DNA of 64,000 bases from assembly GCF_016908595.1 (NCBI RefSeq), contig NZ_JAFBEC010000002.1:62001-126000 (forward strand), read 5' to 3'. A model generated the notes under the pieces. It saw only the letters and a list, made by a program, of their open reading frames with translations. It ran no database searches and had not been told where the DNA came from. A program made the translations under genes and the position numbers. Below are positions 24,600-32,444 of this stretch, piece after piece (the first letter of the stretch is position 1; every line of letters starts with the position of its first letter). Origin of the DNA: Geomicrobium sediminis. Its GTDB lineage: Bacteria; Bacillota; Bacilli; Bacillales; Marinococcaceae.

Positions 24600-24639
24600 G
24601 CGCGGTGCTAGAGCCGAGGGGCGTGGTGCTAGACTCGAG
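24600..24639. repeat. Imperfect 19-bp tandem-like repeat
   Basis: GCGCGGTGCTAGAGCCGAG (24600-24618) and GCGTGGTGCTAGACTCGAG (24621-24639) match at 16 of 19 positions. The DNA is more GC-rich than its surroundings and non-coding. It lies between the MerR gene and the nitroreductase terminator. Confidence 0.5.
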
Positions 24640-24682
24640 AAAAAAAGCTCCGATCAAAGTTTCTTTTCTTTGATCGGAGCTT
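24640..24682 (-). terminator. Terminator of the nitroreductase transcript
   Basis: AAGCTCCGATCAAAG and CTTTGATCGGAGCTT form a 15-bp perfect stem with an 8-nt loop. An A-run at 24640-24646 gives the T-tract on the minus strand. Confidence 0.9.
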
Positions 24683-24720
24683 AGTCATATTCCGCACGCT
24701 TTCAGTCAATACATGTACGT

Positions 24721-25458
24721 TTATTTAAGCGTAAATCCTTGGTCTTTCAAAAACGTCGTTACTTGTTGACGGCGAGGTTTGTTCAAATACTCAGCCATAT
24801 TCTCTCCCCAGCCGGCTGTACGCTTCCCTTTTGTACGACGCTCATAGTATGCGCTCGTCTCTTGCTCGTACGGCTCAAGCCCTTCAGTAATTCGCTCTCC
24901 ATCATAGCGATCTTCATGTAGTACGACTTCTTTAGGAAAACGCGGTTTTTGTCCAGGGTCTTGATCTGGATACCCAAGACAAATCCCCATCACTGGGAAT
25001 GTATGCTTTGGCAAATCTAAAATGTTCGCAACTTCGTGCAAATCGTTTCGGATTCCTCCGATCATTACGCCACCGAGACCGTAAGAGCGGGCAGTAAGCA
25101 ATGCATTTTGGGCAGCTAATGCAACATCTACGGCACCAACGATGACGTTTTCTGTTTCTTCCATTTCAAATGAAGCGTCCCATTTCTCGTTATTTACTTT
25201 ATGTTTGTGCCAATCCGCTACGAACACGAGGAATAGGGGTGCTTCTTCTACCCATTTTTGGCCACCGGTAATTTCTTTAAGTGCTTTGCGCTTTTCTACA
25301 TCTGTTACACGAATTACCGTATAAGCTTGAACGTGATGGGAACTCGGTGCCCAACGTGCAGATTCAATCAAATCTTGAACGATTTCCTCTGAAACTTCTT
25401 CTTGCTTGTATTTACGAATCGATTGGTGTGTTTGGATTAGATCTCTTGTTTCCTTCAT
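24721..25458 (-). CDS. Nitroreductase family protein (NfsA/FRP-type)
   Basis: An FMN-dependent nitroreductase of about 245 aa. The N-terminus HQSIRKYK binds the FMN phosphate; SARWAPSSHHVQAYTVIRV, GGVMIGGIRN and the basic C-terminal segment TKGKRTAGWGENM fit the NADPH-dependent NfsA/FRP branch. It reduces nitro compounds or quinones. Three consecutive ATGs (25464, 25461, 25458) follow GGGAGG; the third has the best spacing (8 bases). The upstream amidohydrolase stop overlaps the first ATG, so the genes are co-transcribed. Confidence 0.9.
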   Translation of the reverse strand: MKETRDLIQTHQSIRKYKQEEVSEEIVQDLIESARWAPSSHHVQAYTVIRVTDVEKRKALKEITGGQKWVEEAPLFLVFVADWHKHKVNNEKWDASFEMEETENVIVGAVDVALAAQNALLTARSYGLGGVMIGGIRNDLHEVANILDLPKHTFPVMGICLGYPDQDPGQKPRFPKEVVLHEDRYDGERITEGLEPYEQETSAYYERRTKGKRTAGWGENMAEYLNKPRRQQVTTFLKDQGFTLK

Positions 25459-25463
25459 CATCA

Positions 25464-26858
25464 TTACCTCCCAGGCTTCACGAGCTGTCCTTTTGGTTGA
25501 TCATTAACAATGTTGCCATCTTCCATCACCGTATGACCGTGAACGATCGTGCGTACAGGCCAGCCGGTAATACTCCGACCATCATAAGCAGAGATTTTAC
25601 TTTTGCTGTGAAGGTTTGCCTTTTGGATCGTACCTTCTTTCTTTAAATCAACGATCGTAATATCTGCATCCGTCCCTGGCATTAACGTTCCTTTTTGATT
25701 GTCAATCCCATACAACTTCGCTGGATTTTCAGATAACAGTTGCACGACTTGATTAATCGTCAAACGTCCGGTATGAACTTCATTTAAAAGTAGAGGTGCA
25801 AGCGTTTCGACTCCGCACATTCCAGCTGGTATTTCACTTAAAGATCCAGAATATTTCTCCTCCGCGGTATGAGGAGCATGGTCTGAACAAACGACAGTGA
25901 TCGTTCCATCTTGGATGCCTTTCCAAATCTCATCTTGGTCTTTTTGTTCTTTTACGAGCGGGAAGATCTTCATGTCACGACCGACCGTTTCATAATCTTC
26001 ATTCGTTAAAAATAAATAATGTGGACACGTCTCAACCGTGACTTTCTGACCGTTTGCTTTTGCTGCACGAATGGACTCTACGCTTTCTTTCGCACTCACG
26101 TGCAACACATGAAAATGGACCCCAGCTTCTTTTGCGAGCGACAATCCCGTATTGACCGTTAACGTCTCGGCCAGTGCAGGCCTCGAGCGGAGAAGGGCAT
26201 CGTATGACTCGTCTTTTGGATCTTTTTCTTCACTTAATTGACGGATTAACTCATGGTTTTCAGCGTGAACAGCAAATACTTGATCTGTTTTTGCCACTTC
26301 TCGCATCATTGCGAACACTTCACCGTCATCGTAAGGTTCAATAATTTGCTCATCTTTGGCATCGACATTATAAAGGAGCTGGAATGTTTCTTGATGAATG
26401 CCGTATCCCCAGAAGTATTTGAACCCAATGACACCACGCTCAGAAAGTTCTGCAAAAGCATGACGATTTAATGGCCCTAAACAAATGCCCCATAGTCCGT
26501 AATTTACGATCGCTTTTTCATTTAAGTTCTCAACTTGTGCATCAAACGTGCCTTTGTCTTTCACTGGTGGTGTCGTATTTGGCATTTCAAAAATCGTCGT
26601 AATCCCTCCAGCTGCTGCAGCTTGAGTTGACGTATAAAAATCTTCTTTATGTGTTGGACCAGGATCCCTAGAGTGAACATGCGTATCAATGAGACCAGGC
26701 AAGACGTATTGACCTTTTGCGTCAATCACTTCCACTGCTTCACGATCATCTTCAGGCTCAGTTACGGCATTAATTTTACCATCTGTTATGTAGATATTTC
26801 CAAGAAAAGACGCTTGTCCATTCACAATTGTTCCATTTACAATCTTCGTATCATACAT
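25464..26858 (-). CDS. Allantoinase/dihydroorotase-like cyclic amidohydrolase
   Basis: A 464-aa amidohydrolase. The metal motif DTHVHSRDPG is at about 57-66, a carboxylated-lysine candidate in GVIGFKYFWGYG, further His ligands in VFAVHAEN and HFHVLHVS, and the catalytic Asp in VVCSDHAPH. AAAAGGITTIFEMPNTTPPV resembles allantoinase more than PyrC, but dihydroorotase and hydantoinase remain possible. No other purine or pyrimidine operon genes are adjacent except dcd upstream. ATG 26858 has GGGGA upstream. The nitroreductase gene follows with overlap. Confidence 0.82.
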   Translation of the reverse strand: MYDTKIVNGTIVNGQASFLGNIYITDGKINAVTEPEDDREAVEVIDAKGQYVLPGLIDTHVHSRDPGPTHKEDFYTSTQAAAAGGITTIFEMPNTTPPVKDKGTFDAQVENLNEKAIVNYGLWGICLGPLNRHAFAELSERGVIGFKYFWGYGIHQETFQLLYNVDAKDEQIIEPYDDGEVFAMMREVAKTDQVFAVHAENHELIRQLSEEKDPKDESYDALLRSRPALAETLTVNTGLSLAKEAGVHFHVLHVSAKESVESIRAAKANGQKVTVETCPHYLFLTNEDYETVGRDMKIFPLVKEQKDQDEIWKGIQDGTITVVCSDHAPHTAEEKYSGSLSEIPAGMCGVETLAPLLLNEVHTGRLTINQVVQLLSENPAKLYGIDNQKGTLMPGTDADITIVDLKKEGTIQKANLHSKSKISAYDGRSITGWPVRTIVHGHTVMEDGNIVNDQPKGQLVKPGR

Positions 26859-26881
26859 CACGTTTCCCCGTCCTCCATAAT

Positions 26882-26917
26882 AAAAGCCGCGACCTTTTCA
26901 TAAAGGTAGCGGCTTTT
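26882..26917 (-). terminator. Terminator of dcd
   Basis: AAAAGCCGC-G-ACCTTT pairs with AAAGGT-A-GCGGCTTTT over 15 bp with one internal mismatch. The minus-strand product ends in TTTT. It sits between the dcd stop and the amidohydrolase start. Confidence 0.8.
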
Positions 26918-26919
26918 CG

Positions 26920-27450
26920 TCAGTTTACGTCCTTATAAACACGACTTCCGACCGCTTTCCTTTGCTTCTGATACTTTCCATCATATGGAGCAGATGCATG
27001 TTGGTCCATACGAGCAAAAACGAGTTGAGCAATTCTTCTCCCCGATTTCAAACGGATGGGCAAGCGATTGGCATTGTATAGTTCCAATGTAATCTCACCT
27101 TCAAAGCCTGGATCGACCCACCCTGCATTTTGAATAAATAAGCCCATGCGACCAATTGAACTTCGTCCTTCAACAAAAGCCGTTAGATCGTTTGGAAGCT
27201 TAATGTATTCTTTCGTCGTCGCAAGTAAAAATGAGTTCGGTGGAACAATCACTTCATCTGCTTCAAACTCTACATACTGCGCAGGTGCGTCTAATGCAAT
27301 AGACTCGATGGCGTTTTCATCGATCTTTAAATAGTGAGTACCGAGTCGAATATCGACCGATGCCGGCTGGATTTGAGTCTCATCAACTGGATCGATTCGT
27401 AGTTCATCTTCGGCCATCATCTTCTTAATAGTTGTGTCAGATAATATCAA
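26920..27450 (-). CDS. dcd: dCTP deaminase
   Basis: A 176-aa homotrimeric dCTP deaminase, making dUTP for thymidylate synthesis. It has [14 protein letters not shown] near the N-terminus, [20 protein letters not shown] at about 110-130 with the family Arg and Ser, and GEITLELYN with the catalytic Glu. The start is TTG 27450 with AGGAGG nine bases upstream; no ATG is suitable. It is preceded by the separate IDEAL-protein gene and followed by its own terminator. Confidence 0.94.
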   Translation of the reverse strand: MILSDTTIKKMMAEDELRIDPVDETQIQPASVDIRLGTHYLKIDENAIESIALDAPAQYVEFEADEVIVPPNSFLLATTKEYIKLPNDLTAFVEGRSSIGRMGLFIQNAGWVDPGFEGEITLELYNANRLPIRLKSGRRIAQLVFARMDQHASAPYDGKYQKQRKAVGSRVYKDVN

Positions 27451-27510
27451 CGCGTCTTACCTCCTGAAATTACTATCCCAATTATACCTGATCTGCTCGT
27501 GAAAAAAAAC

Positions 27511-27542
27511 AAAAATCAGTAGCTAATCGTTAGCTACTGATT
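27511..27542 (-). terminator. Terminator overlapping the end of the IDEAL-domain gene
   Basis: AATCAGTAGCTAA and TTAGCTACTGATT form a 13-bp perfect stem with a TCG loop; an A-run to the left gives the minus-strand T-tract. The stop codon and last codons of the IDEAL gene lie within one arm. Confidence 0.9.
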
Positions 27543-27847
27543 GGAGGTTTCACAGCTTCGAAATTACATTCTAGTTCATACCCATGTTCAGAGATCGTAT
27601 TACCCGATTGATACTTCACAACCCAGTCATTGTATTGACTCGTTAATGTATGAAAAGCATCCTCGTCTTTGTCATCGAGAGCCTTGTCAATGAGCCGTTC
27701 AAATCGAGCCTTCGTAAACTCGTATACAGAGTACTCCAACATCATGCGTGCGTAGAGTGATTGTAGCACTTGTCTCGGTGCTCGATATCCTTGACGGATC
27801 ATTTTCAATTTCTCAAAGAGTTCGTTCTCGTAAGTTGAACCTGCCAT
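27530..27847 (-). CDS. IDEAL-domain protein
   Basis: A 105-aa protein. Residues about 35-75 (ARMMLEYSVYEFTKARFERL and the following LIDKALDDKDEDAFHTL) match the IDEAL domain, a roughly 40-residue motif found in small Firmicute proteins including UPF0302/YpiB relatives. Function is unknown, probably protein binding. The frame is open to 27943, but ATG 27847 has GGAGGG seven bases upstream and is taken as the start. Confidence 0.8.
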   Translation of the reverse strand: MAGSTYENELFEKLKMIRQGYRAPRQVLQSLYARMMLEYSVYEFTKARFERLIDKALDDKDEDAFHTLTSQYNDWVVKYQSGNTISEHGYELECNFEAVKPPISS

Positions 27848-28036
27848 TGATGCTCCCTCCCTATTCTCTTCATCATTTTTTAAACGGAGTATGAAACGTT
27901 CATCCTTGCCAGTCAATACCCTTATTCCGACAATTTCAAACATTGATCAAGAAAGGTGTGCTGTTATTTTATTTGACTTTTGTAGCTTTCATTCCTGCTT
28001 TTTTTGATCAATTTTTTTATTTCCTTTGATTCCCGG

Positions 28037-28065
28037 TTGTAAATACGAACGTGTATTCGTATACT
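28037..28065 (+). promoter_or_regulatory. Promoter with LexA-like box in its spacer
   Basis: TTGTAA (28037-28042) and TATACT (28060-28065) are 17 bp apart. The spacer holds CGAACGTGTATTCG (28046-28059), which matches the B. subtilis LexA consensus CGAACRNRYGTTCG at all but one defined base. A repressor there would occlude both boxes. Confidence 0.6.
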
Positions 28066-28096
28066 AATCATACGAGTTGGAAAAGGAGACGATCCT

Positions 28097-28471
28097 ATGC
28101 CACTACAAAATGACGATCTCACGCTCATCCATTATGCGATTATCTTACCGCTCGTTAAACGGTCTTTCGAAGAAAATCTGCAGCAAGTGCCCGAAATGTT
28201 CCGAGTACATGAACCTTACATCGAATTGATTGATGAAGCTCTTTCCCTTTTACACCTTGACTTACGCCAGCTAAAAAAAGAACAACATTCTCGTAACTTA
28301 CGCATTTACCGAATCGATTCTGATGAAACGTTCTCAAGTTACGGATACGTTTGCGGTCGATATGAAGGTCAAAACCGATACGTAAACGCAAACTTGAAGC
28401 GACAGACGAGTGAATGCATGAGCTTGTATCTTCACGGCAAACGAGTTGAAGATTTAATGACGAGCCACTGA
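28097..28471 (+). CDS. Small protein of unknown function, possible SOS gene (YhjD-like)
   Basis: A 124-aa soluble, mostly helical protein. From memory it resembles the small B. subtilis protein YhjD in pattern (an early ILPLV, a central LKKE, then a short beta segment with YGYVCGRYEG); this is a weak identification. AAAGGAG precedes the ATG by six bases. The promoter carries a LexA-like box, suggesting induction by DNA damage. Its last 40 bp overlap the 3' end of the convergent YwaF-type gene. Confidence 0.7.
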   Translation: MPLQNDDLTLIHYAIILPLVKRSFEENLQQVPEMFRVHEPYIELIDEALSLLHLDLRQLKKEQHSRNLRIYRIDSDETFSSYGYVCGRYEGQNRYVNANLKRQTSECMSLYLHGKRVEDLMTSH

Positions 28472-29181
28472 ATGCACCAATAACTAGCGTACATGAGCAA
28501 GAACAAGAGCAATGAAACGAGTTGTAGTACGAAAATGTAATACGGCCAAGGACCGAACCAATCAAACGGAGTAGGGCTTGGCGGTTTCATCATTAAATAC
28601 ATGTAATTCGCATTAGGAATGATAAGGTTTATAACAAAAACGACTGCGGCATACGCATTTAAATATCCCCAAACGATTAACACCGACCGAAGCGTGAGCT
28701 CGGTTCGATGAACGACGAGTACGTAATATGCTGCTACGATAACGAGACCGTGCGTCAAAAAGAAATGGAAAAACCGAAAGTGCGGAAAGCCAAAATTCCC
28801 AATGTCCGGTGTAATCATCGTTAACAACGCACTGCTCACTCCAGCAAAGAACGTCATTTCAAACCAGCGTCTATGAAGAGTTAGCAACATAATAACAGCC
28901 GTAATCCACGTAATACTGCTCAAATGCAAAGGCAATGCAAAATGAGCTCCCCACGCACCATTTACGACATACCATGTCTGATACATCACTTCTAAAATGA
29001 TCAATGTTGCAACCATGCCTAGACGCAAGGAACGATCGACGCCTTTGTTCGTTCGAATTGAACGACGCGCCTTTGTCATGCAGATACAGATGATCAAAAG
29101 ACCAACTAGTACTGCAACATGCGCTGGTCCAAACCACACGAAATCAGGGGTTTGCCCAGAATATTGAAACCAAGACACCAA
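28432..29181 (-). CDS. TIGR02206-family membrane protein (YwaF-like)
   Basis: A 249-aa integral membrane protein with seven predicted segments. It shows WFGPAHVAVL near the start, LPLHLSSITWI, GNFGFPHFRFFHFFLTHGLV and a C-terminal PTPFDWFGPWPYYIF, conserved in the YwaF/TIGR02206 family of unknown function. Its 3' end overlaps the convergent small gene by 40 bp. It starts 11 bp after the aminotransferase stop and is probably co-transcribed with it. Confidence 0.85.
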   Translation of the reverse strand: MVSWFQYSGQTPDFVWFGPAHVAVLVGLLIICICMTKARRSIRTNKGVDRSLRLGMVATLIILEVMYQTWYVVNGAWGAHFALPLHLSSITWITAVIMLLTLHRRWFEMTFFAGVSSALLTMITPDIGNFGFPHFRFFHFFLTHGLVIVAAYYVLVVHRTELTLRSVLIVWGYLNAYAAVVFVINLIIPNANYMYLMMKPPSPTPFDWFGPWPYYIFVLQLVSLLLFLLMYASYWCIQWLVIKSSTRLP

Positions 29182-29192
29182 ATCGCCTACCT

Positions 29193-30401
29193 TTAGCTCA
29201 GCGGAACTTTATCAGTTTGCTTTTGTTCCACTTCTTTAAACAACTCCGTCATCGTTTTCATTCCGAAACGAATGTCATCATCTGTCGCATGGGTATAATT
29301 CAATCGCAACGTATTGTATTGAGGTGTCCCTGCATAAAACGGTGCACCTGGAACATACGCAATCCCTCTAGAAACCGCTTCTTGAAGCAATTCCTCTGTG
29401 TTGATTTGCGGATCTACTTCCAACCATAAGAACATCCCACCTTCTGGCTCAACAAACGACATCGTTTCAAGTCCAGATGAACGCAGTGAATCAACCATAA
29501 CGTCTTTGCGATGACCATACAACTTACTAATCGTTTTGATATGCTCATCTAAGTCGAAATTCATACAAAGCTCATACAACGCTTGGTGAGCAAGTGAATT
29601 CGAATGAAGATCGTTCGCCTGCTTCGCTTGAGACATCATGCGAATGATCTGGTAAGGGCCGACAATCCACCCTGTTCGAAGTGCAGGCACAGCCGTTTTA
29701 GAGAACGTACTCGTATAGACGACATGCGTTCCATCATCAAGTGCCGCCATTGGCGTATAGCCACCTGGTGTATATTGAATATCACCATACGGATCATCTT
29801 CAAAAATGACGAAATTCTGTCTGTGAGCAAGTCGAACGAGTGCTTCTCTTCGCTCAAAACTCCATACACGGCCAGTCGGATTTGAAAACGTAGGAACGAC
29901 GTACACAACTTTCGGTCGGTATACTTTCACTTTTTCTTGCAAATCTTCAAAATCCATTCCGAACTCATCACAACGAATTGGTACGATCTTTGCCTCATAG
30001 GATTGAAACACTTGTAACGCAGCTAAATATGTCGGTTCTTCTGTAAAAATGACATCGCCCGGTCCAATCATCACACGAGAAAACAAGTCAATCGCTTGTT
30101 GTGAGCCTGTCGTGAGTAACACGTGATTTGGTGTAAATCCGCTAATTTGCTTCTTTTTCATTCGTTCAATAATGACTTCTCGTAACGGATAATACCCTTC
30201 AGTTTCCCCATATTGCATCGCTTTCTTTCCTTTAGATAATGCGCGACGAAACGAATCATCAATCGCCTCTACAGGAAACAATTCATCATCAGGAAGCCCC
30301 CCAGCAAACGAAAGAACGTTTCCTTGGTTGACCACTTTCAAAATATCTCGCACTGCAGATGACTGCAAATGACGCACTCGTTTTGCAAAGGCATATTTCA
30401 T
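29193..30401 (-). CDS. PLP-dependent aminotransferase, LysN/2-aminoadipate type
   Basis: A 402-aa fold-type I aminotransferase. It opens with LSFAGGLPDDELFPVEAI, then has TTGSQQAIDL, VVPTFSNPTGRVWS with the substrate/cofactor Asn, EDDPYGDIQY with the PLP-ring Asp, and TSTFSKTAVPALRTGWIV with the Schiff-base lysine. This pattern is that of LysN/ARO8-like enzymes (2-aminoadipate, aromatic or branched-chain aminotransferases, also the MocR C-terminal domain). No HTH domain is present. GGAG is 12 bases from the ATG. Confidence 0.88.
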   Translation of the reverse strand: MKYAFAKRVRHLQSSAVRDILKVVNQGNVLSFAGGLPDDELFPVEAIDDSFRRALSKGKKAMQYGETEGYYPLREVIIERMKKKQISGFTPNHVLLTTGSQQAIDLFSRVMIGPGDVIFTEEPTYLAALQVFQSYEAKIVPIRCDEFGMDFEDLQEKVKVYRPKVVYVVPTFSNPTGRVWSFERREALVRLAHRQNFVIFEDDPYGDIQYTPGGYTPMAALDDGTHVVYTSTFSKTAVPALRTGWIVGPYQIIRMMSQAKQANDLHSNSLAHQALYELCMNFDLDEHIKTISKLYGHRKDVMVDSLRSSGLETMSFVEPEGGMFLWLEVDPQINTEELLQEAVSRGIAYVPGAPFYAGTPQYNTLRLNYTHATDDDIRFGMKTMTELFKEVEQKQTDKVPLS

Positions 30402-30523
30402 GTTAAAACCCGTCTCCTTAGTTGTCTTTTTTCACAGTAGATTGTAAAAGTCCTTTTATTTTAGCTCATTTGACAAAAAAGTCAATGAATTCAAGCAACA
30501 ATCTCTCCTGCTTTTACACATAC

Positions 30524-30557
30524 AAAAAGGCCTGGCATCTCACCAAGCCTTCTTTTT
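30524..30557 (-). terminator. Terminator of mgtE
   Basis: AAGGC-C-TGG pairs with CCA-A-GCCTT with one mismatch. An A5 run on the left gives a minus-strand T-tract. It overlaps the mgtE stop codon. Confidence 0.75.
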
Positions 30558-31920
30558 ATAGAAATTGCAATAGGGTCGTTGCAATCGAAAAGTAAATTGT
30601 AATTGAAACGATATCGTTAAATGTCGTAATAAATGGACCAGATGCAATTGCAGGGTCTAATTTGAACTTGTTGATTACAAGCGGAACGATTGATCCAACA
30701 ACCGCTGCCATCGCTAAGGATACGAGTAATGACACGCCAACAATTCCAGCTAAATAAAGACTATCATCAAAAAAGATCGGAATGATTAATAAAAGTACGA
30801 TTGCACAACTTAGTCCGATCAATAGACCAGTACCAAATTCACGAACGAGCGCACGCATCAACCCTTTTTTCTCGAAGTTGCCAAGTGCTAGACCACGTAC
30901 AACAATCGCAAGCGATTGTGTTCCGACGTTACCCGCTGAACCCATGAGCATCGGAATAAACGCAGACAGTAAGACGACTTGCTCAAGCGTTTCTTCAAAA
31001 GAACCAATGATGCCTGCTGTGATCATTCCAAACAACATGAGAAGAATAATCCAAGGCGAACGCTTTTTAGCTGCCTGAAAAGCAGTAATGTTGACATCCG
31101 TCGCACCACGAGTAGCTGAGAACTCGGCCAAATCTTCGGTCGCTTCTTCTTCTAATACATCCATGACATCATCAACGGTTACAATCCCTAACAGTTCCTC
31201 ACTCGTTGACACGACTGGTACTGCGAGGAAGTCGTACTTCTTAATGAGTTGCGCTACATCTTCTTGGTCTTCGTTAACATGCACAGAGACAACGCGACGA
31301 CTCATCACTTCACCAATTTTGGCATCGAGCTGCGCAACCATTAAGTCACGAAGGGAAACAACCCCAGTTAATTTTTCTTCTTCATCCACAACATATAAAT
31401 AATAGATCATTTCCGCATCAGGCGCTTCATTGCGGAGTCGATCTAATACCGAATGTACAGTTTCCAACTCATGCAAGTTGACAATTTCCTTCGTCATAAT
31501 TGCACCAGCGGTTTCTTCTTCGTACGTTAATAATTCTTGTACGTCTTTTGCATCTTCATCGTCCATTGATGTCAAAATGCCTTGACGTTGGTCTTCTTGA
31601 AGCTCCCCTAGAAAGTCAGCGACATCATCGGCGTTCATATGATTAAAAACGTCGCCCATCTCTTGGTCTTCCCAGTCATTCACGACATCTTTTTGTTCTT
31701 CAAGTTCAAGCTCTTCGAAGATGTCCGCAAGTTCTGATGGCGTCATCAATTTGTAGAACTTTTCTTTTTGTGCTTGATCCATTTGTTGAAACACTTCAAC
31801 CTGGTCAACCGGGTGTAGATCTAAGAACTTTAAGCGAAATACCGTCGTTTGTTCTGCTTCAAGTAATTCCAGTAAATAGCGGCTGTAGGCAGCGCGAGTT
31901 TCTTCATTTAATTTAACCAT
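30556..31920 (-). CDS. mgtE: Magnesium transporter MgtE
   Basis: A 454-aa Mg2+ channel. The acidic N domain spans about residues 1-130 (superhelix with LADIFEELELEEQKDVV repeats), two CBS domains about 135-255, a connecting helix, then five membrane segments from about 285. The pore region contains MGSAGNVGTQSLAIVVRG and DPAIASGPFITTFNDI, whose Asp is the selectivity residue in MgtE. AGGAGG is seven bases before the ATG and overlaps the stop codon of a leader ORF. Expression appears to be controlled by an upstream M-box riboswitch. Confidence 0.96.
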   Translation of the reverse strand: MVKLNEETRAAYSRYLLELLEAEQTTVFRLKFLDLHPVDQVEVFQQMDQAQKEKFYKLMTPSELADIFEELELEEQKDVVNDWEDQEMGDVFNHMNADDVADFLGELQEDQRQGILTSMDDEDAKDVQELLTYEEETAGAIMTKEIVNLHELETVHSVLDRLRNEAPDAEMIYYLYVVDEEEKLTGVVSLRDLMVAQLDAKIGEVMSRRVVSVHVNEDQEDVAQLIKKYDFLAVPVVSTSEELLGIVTVDDVMDVLEEEATEDLAEFSATRGATDVNITAFQAAKKRSPWIILLMLFGMITAGIIGSFEETLEQVVLLSAFIPMLMGSAGNVGTQSLAIVVRGLALGNFEKKGLMRALVREFGTGLLIGLSCAIVLLLIIPIFFDDSLYLAGIVGVSLLVSLAMAAVVGSIVPLVINKFKLDPAIASGPFITTFNDIVSITIYFSIATTLLQFL

Positions 31921-31931
31921 CGCTAAACCTC

Positions 31932-32033
31932 CTAATCAGCCGTACCTTCACGTATAAGGTGAGGGACAGCGATCTTCTTAGTTGTTATCCAATACCTATC
32001 TTCATCATCAACACTCTTCATCCTGGGACGCAA
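31932..32033 (-). CDS. Putative 33-aa mgtE leader peptide
   Basis: A TTG-initiated frame of 33 codons between the M-box terminator and mgtE. AGGAGG (32044-32049) lies ten bases before the TTG. The peptide has an acidic run (VDDEDRYW) followed by basic ITTKKIAVPHLIREGTAD. Its TAG stop shares bases with the TAGGAGG ribosome-binding site of mgtE, so translation of the two could be coupled. The sequence GGTGAGGGA at its ribosome-binding site (32037-32045) is complementary to TCCCTCACC within its own distal codons (31958-31966), a 9-bp long-range pairing. An alternative internal ATG is at 32021. No known family; expression is inferred. Confidence 0.5.
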   Translation of the reverse strand: MRPRMKSVDDEDRYWITTKKIAVPHLIREGTAD

Positions 32034-32082
32034 CGTTCCCTCACCTCCTATATAAGTTACCAAAACTCTATTCTACTCATAC

Positions 32083-32112
32083 AAAAAAGCCATCTTCTAC
32101 GAGAAGACGGCT
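32083..32112 (-). terminator. Riboswitch-controlled terminator upstream of mgtE
   Basis: An 11-bp stem (AGCCGTCTTCT with AGAAGATGGCT on the minus strand, one G-U pair) with a 3-nt loop and a T6 tract. It follows the M-box by about 40 nt, as expected for Mg2+-dependent termination. Confidence 0.9.
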
Positions 32113-32154
32113 CACCAAAATTAAGCATGCAAAATACTGCTGCTTTTTTCTATA

Positions 32155-32312
32155 CGTCTCCGTCGTAGAGCTTTAGCACTGTACGGCATAGGACCATTGC
32201 CAGCTACATTAAAAATTACCTTAGCTCGATAATTCCTGTTCACCCATTGGCGTCTTTGGACATTTTTGGGCAGCAGCATATCTCCGTACAGGAGCCTCAC
32301 CTAACGAGGTTG
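32155..32312 (-). promoter_or_regulatory. M-box (ykoK-type) Mg2+ riboswitch
   Basis: The minus strand contains the conserved blocks of the M-box leader in order: GTTAGGTGAGGCTCCTGTAC, then GCTGCCCAAAAATGTCC, AAAGACGCCAATGGGTGA, AGCTGGCAATGGTCCTATGC and CCGTACAGTGCTAAAGC. High Mg2+ folds this RNA so that the following terminator forms; low Mg2+ allows readthrough into mgtE. The identification rests on recognised sequence blocks. Confidence 0.93.
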
Positions 32313-32336
32313 TTTATGAAGTTCATACCGTTTCCG

Positions 32337-32365
32337 ACTATACCTTTGTCTAAGAAAACTGTCAA
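32337..32365 (-). promoter_or_regulatory. Sigma-A promoter of the M-box/mgtE transcript
   Basis: On the minus strand TTGACA (32365-32360) and TATAGT (32342-32337) are separated by 17 bp. Transcription should start near 32330, about 20 nt before the M-box core. Confidence 0.8.
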
Positions 32366-32392
32366 CCATAAATGTAATAAATCTCCTTATCA

Positions 32393-32423
32393 TGAATTGC
32401 TTACCCGTTCTCCGCTCATAATA
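32393..32423 (+). promoter_or_regulatory. Sigma-G-like (forespore) promoter of gerA
   Basis: TGAATT at 32393-32398 and CATAATA at 32417-32423, 18 bp apart, resemble the forespore sigma-G consensus (GHATR and CATWHTA). The start codon of the germination gene is 21 bp further on. The two converging signals agree with expression in the developing spore. Confidence 0.55.
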
Positions 32424-32444
32424 AACCCGACAAGGAGGCGAGCG

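Noticed and set aside
31958-32045. A second riboswitch in the mgtE leader
   Set aside because: Only one 9-bp long-range pairing is visible and no known aptamer consensus; an open frame explains the DNA better.
31959-32168. Plus-strand open frames of 64-69 codons over the mgtE leader
   Set aside because: They lie antisense to the riboswitch terminator and leader ORF and have no start signal.
32247-32444. In-frame upstream extension of the gerA reading frame by 66 codons
   Set aside because: It runs through the M-box 5' end, the mgtE promoter and the sigma-G-like promoter, has no ribosome-binding site, and the GerA family start fits ATG 32445 after AAGGAGG.
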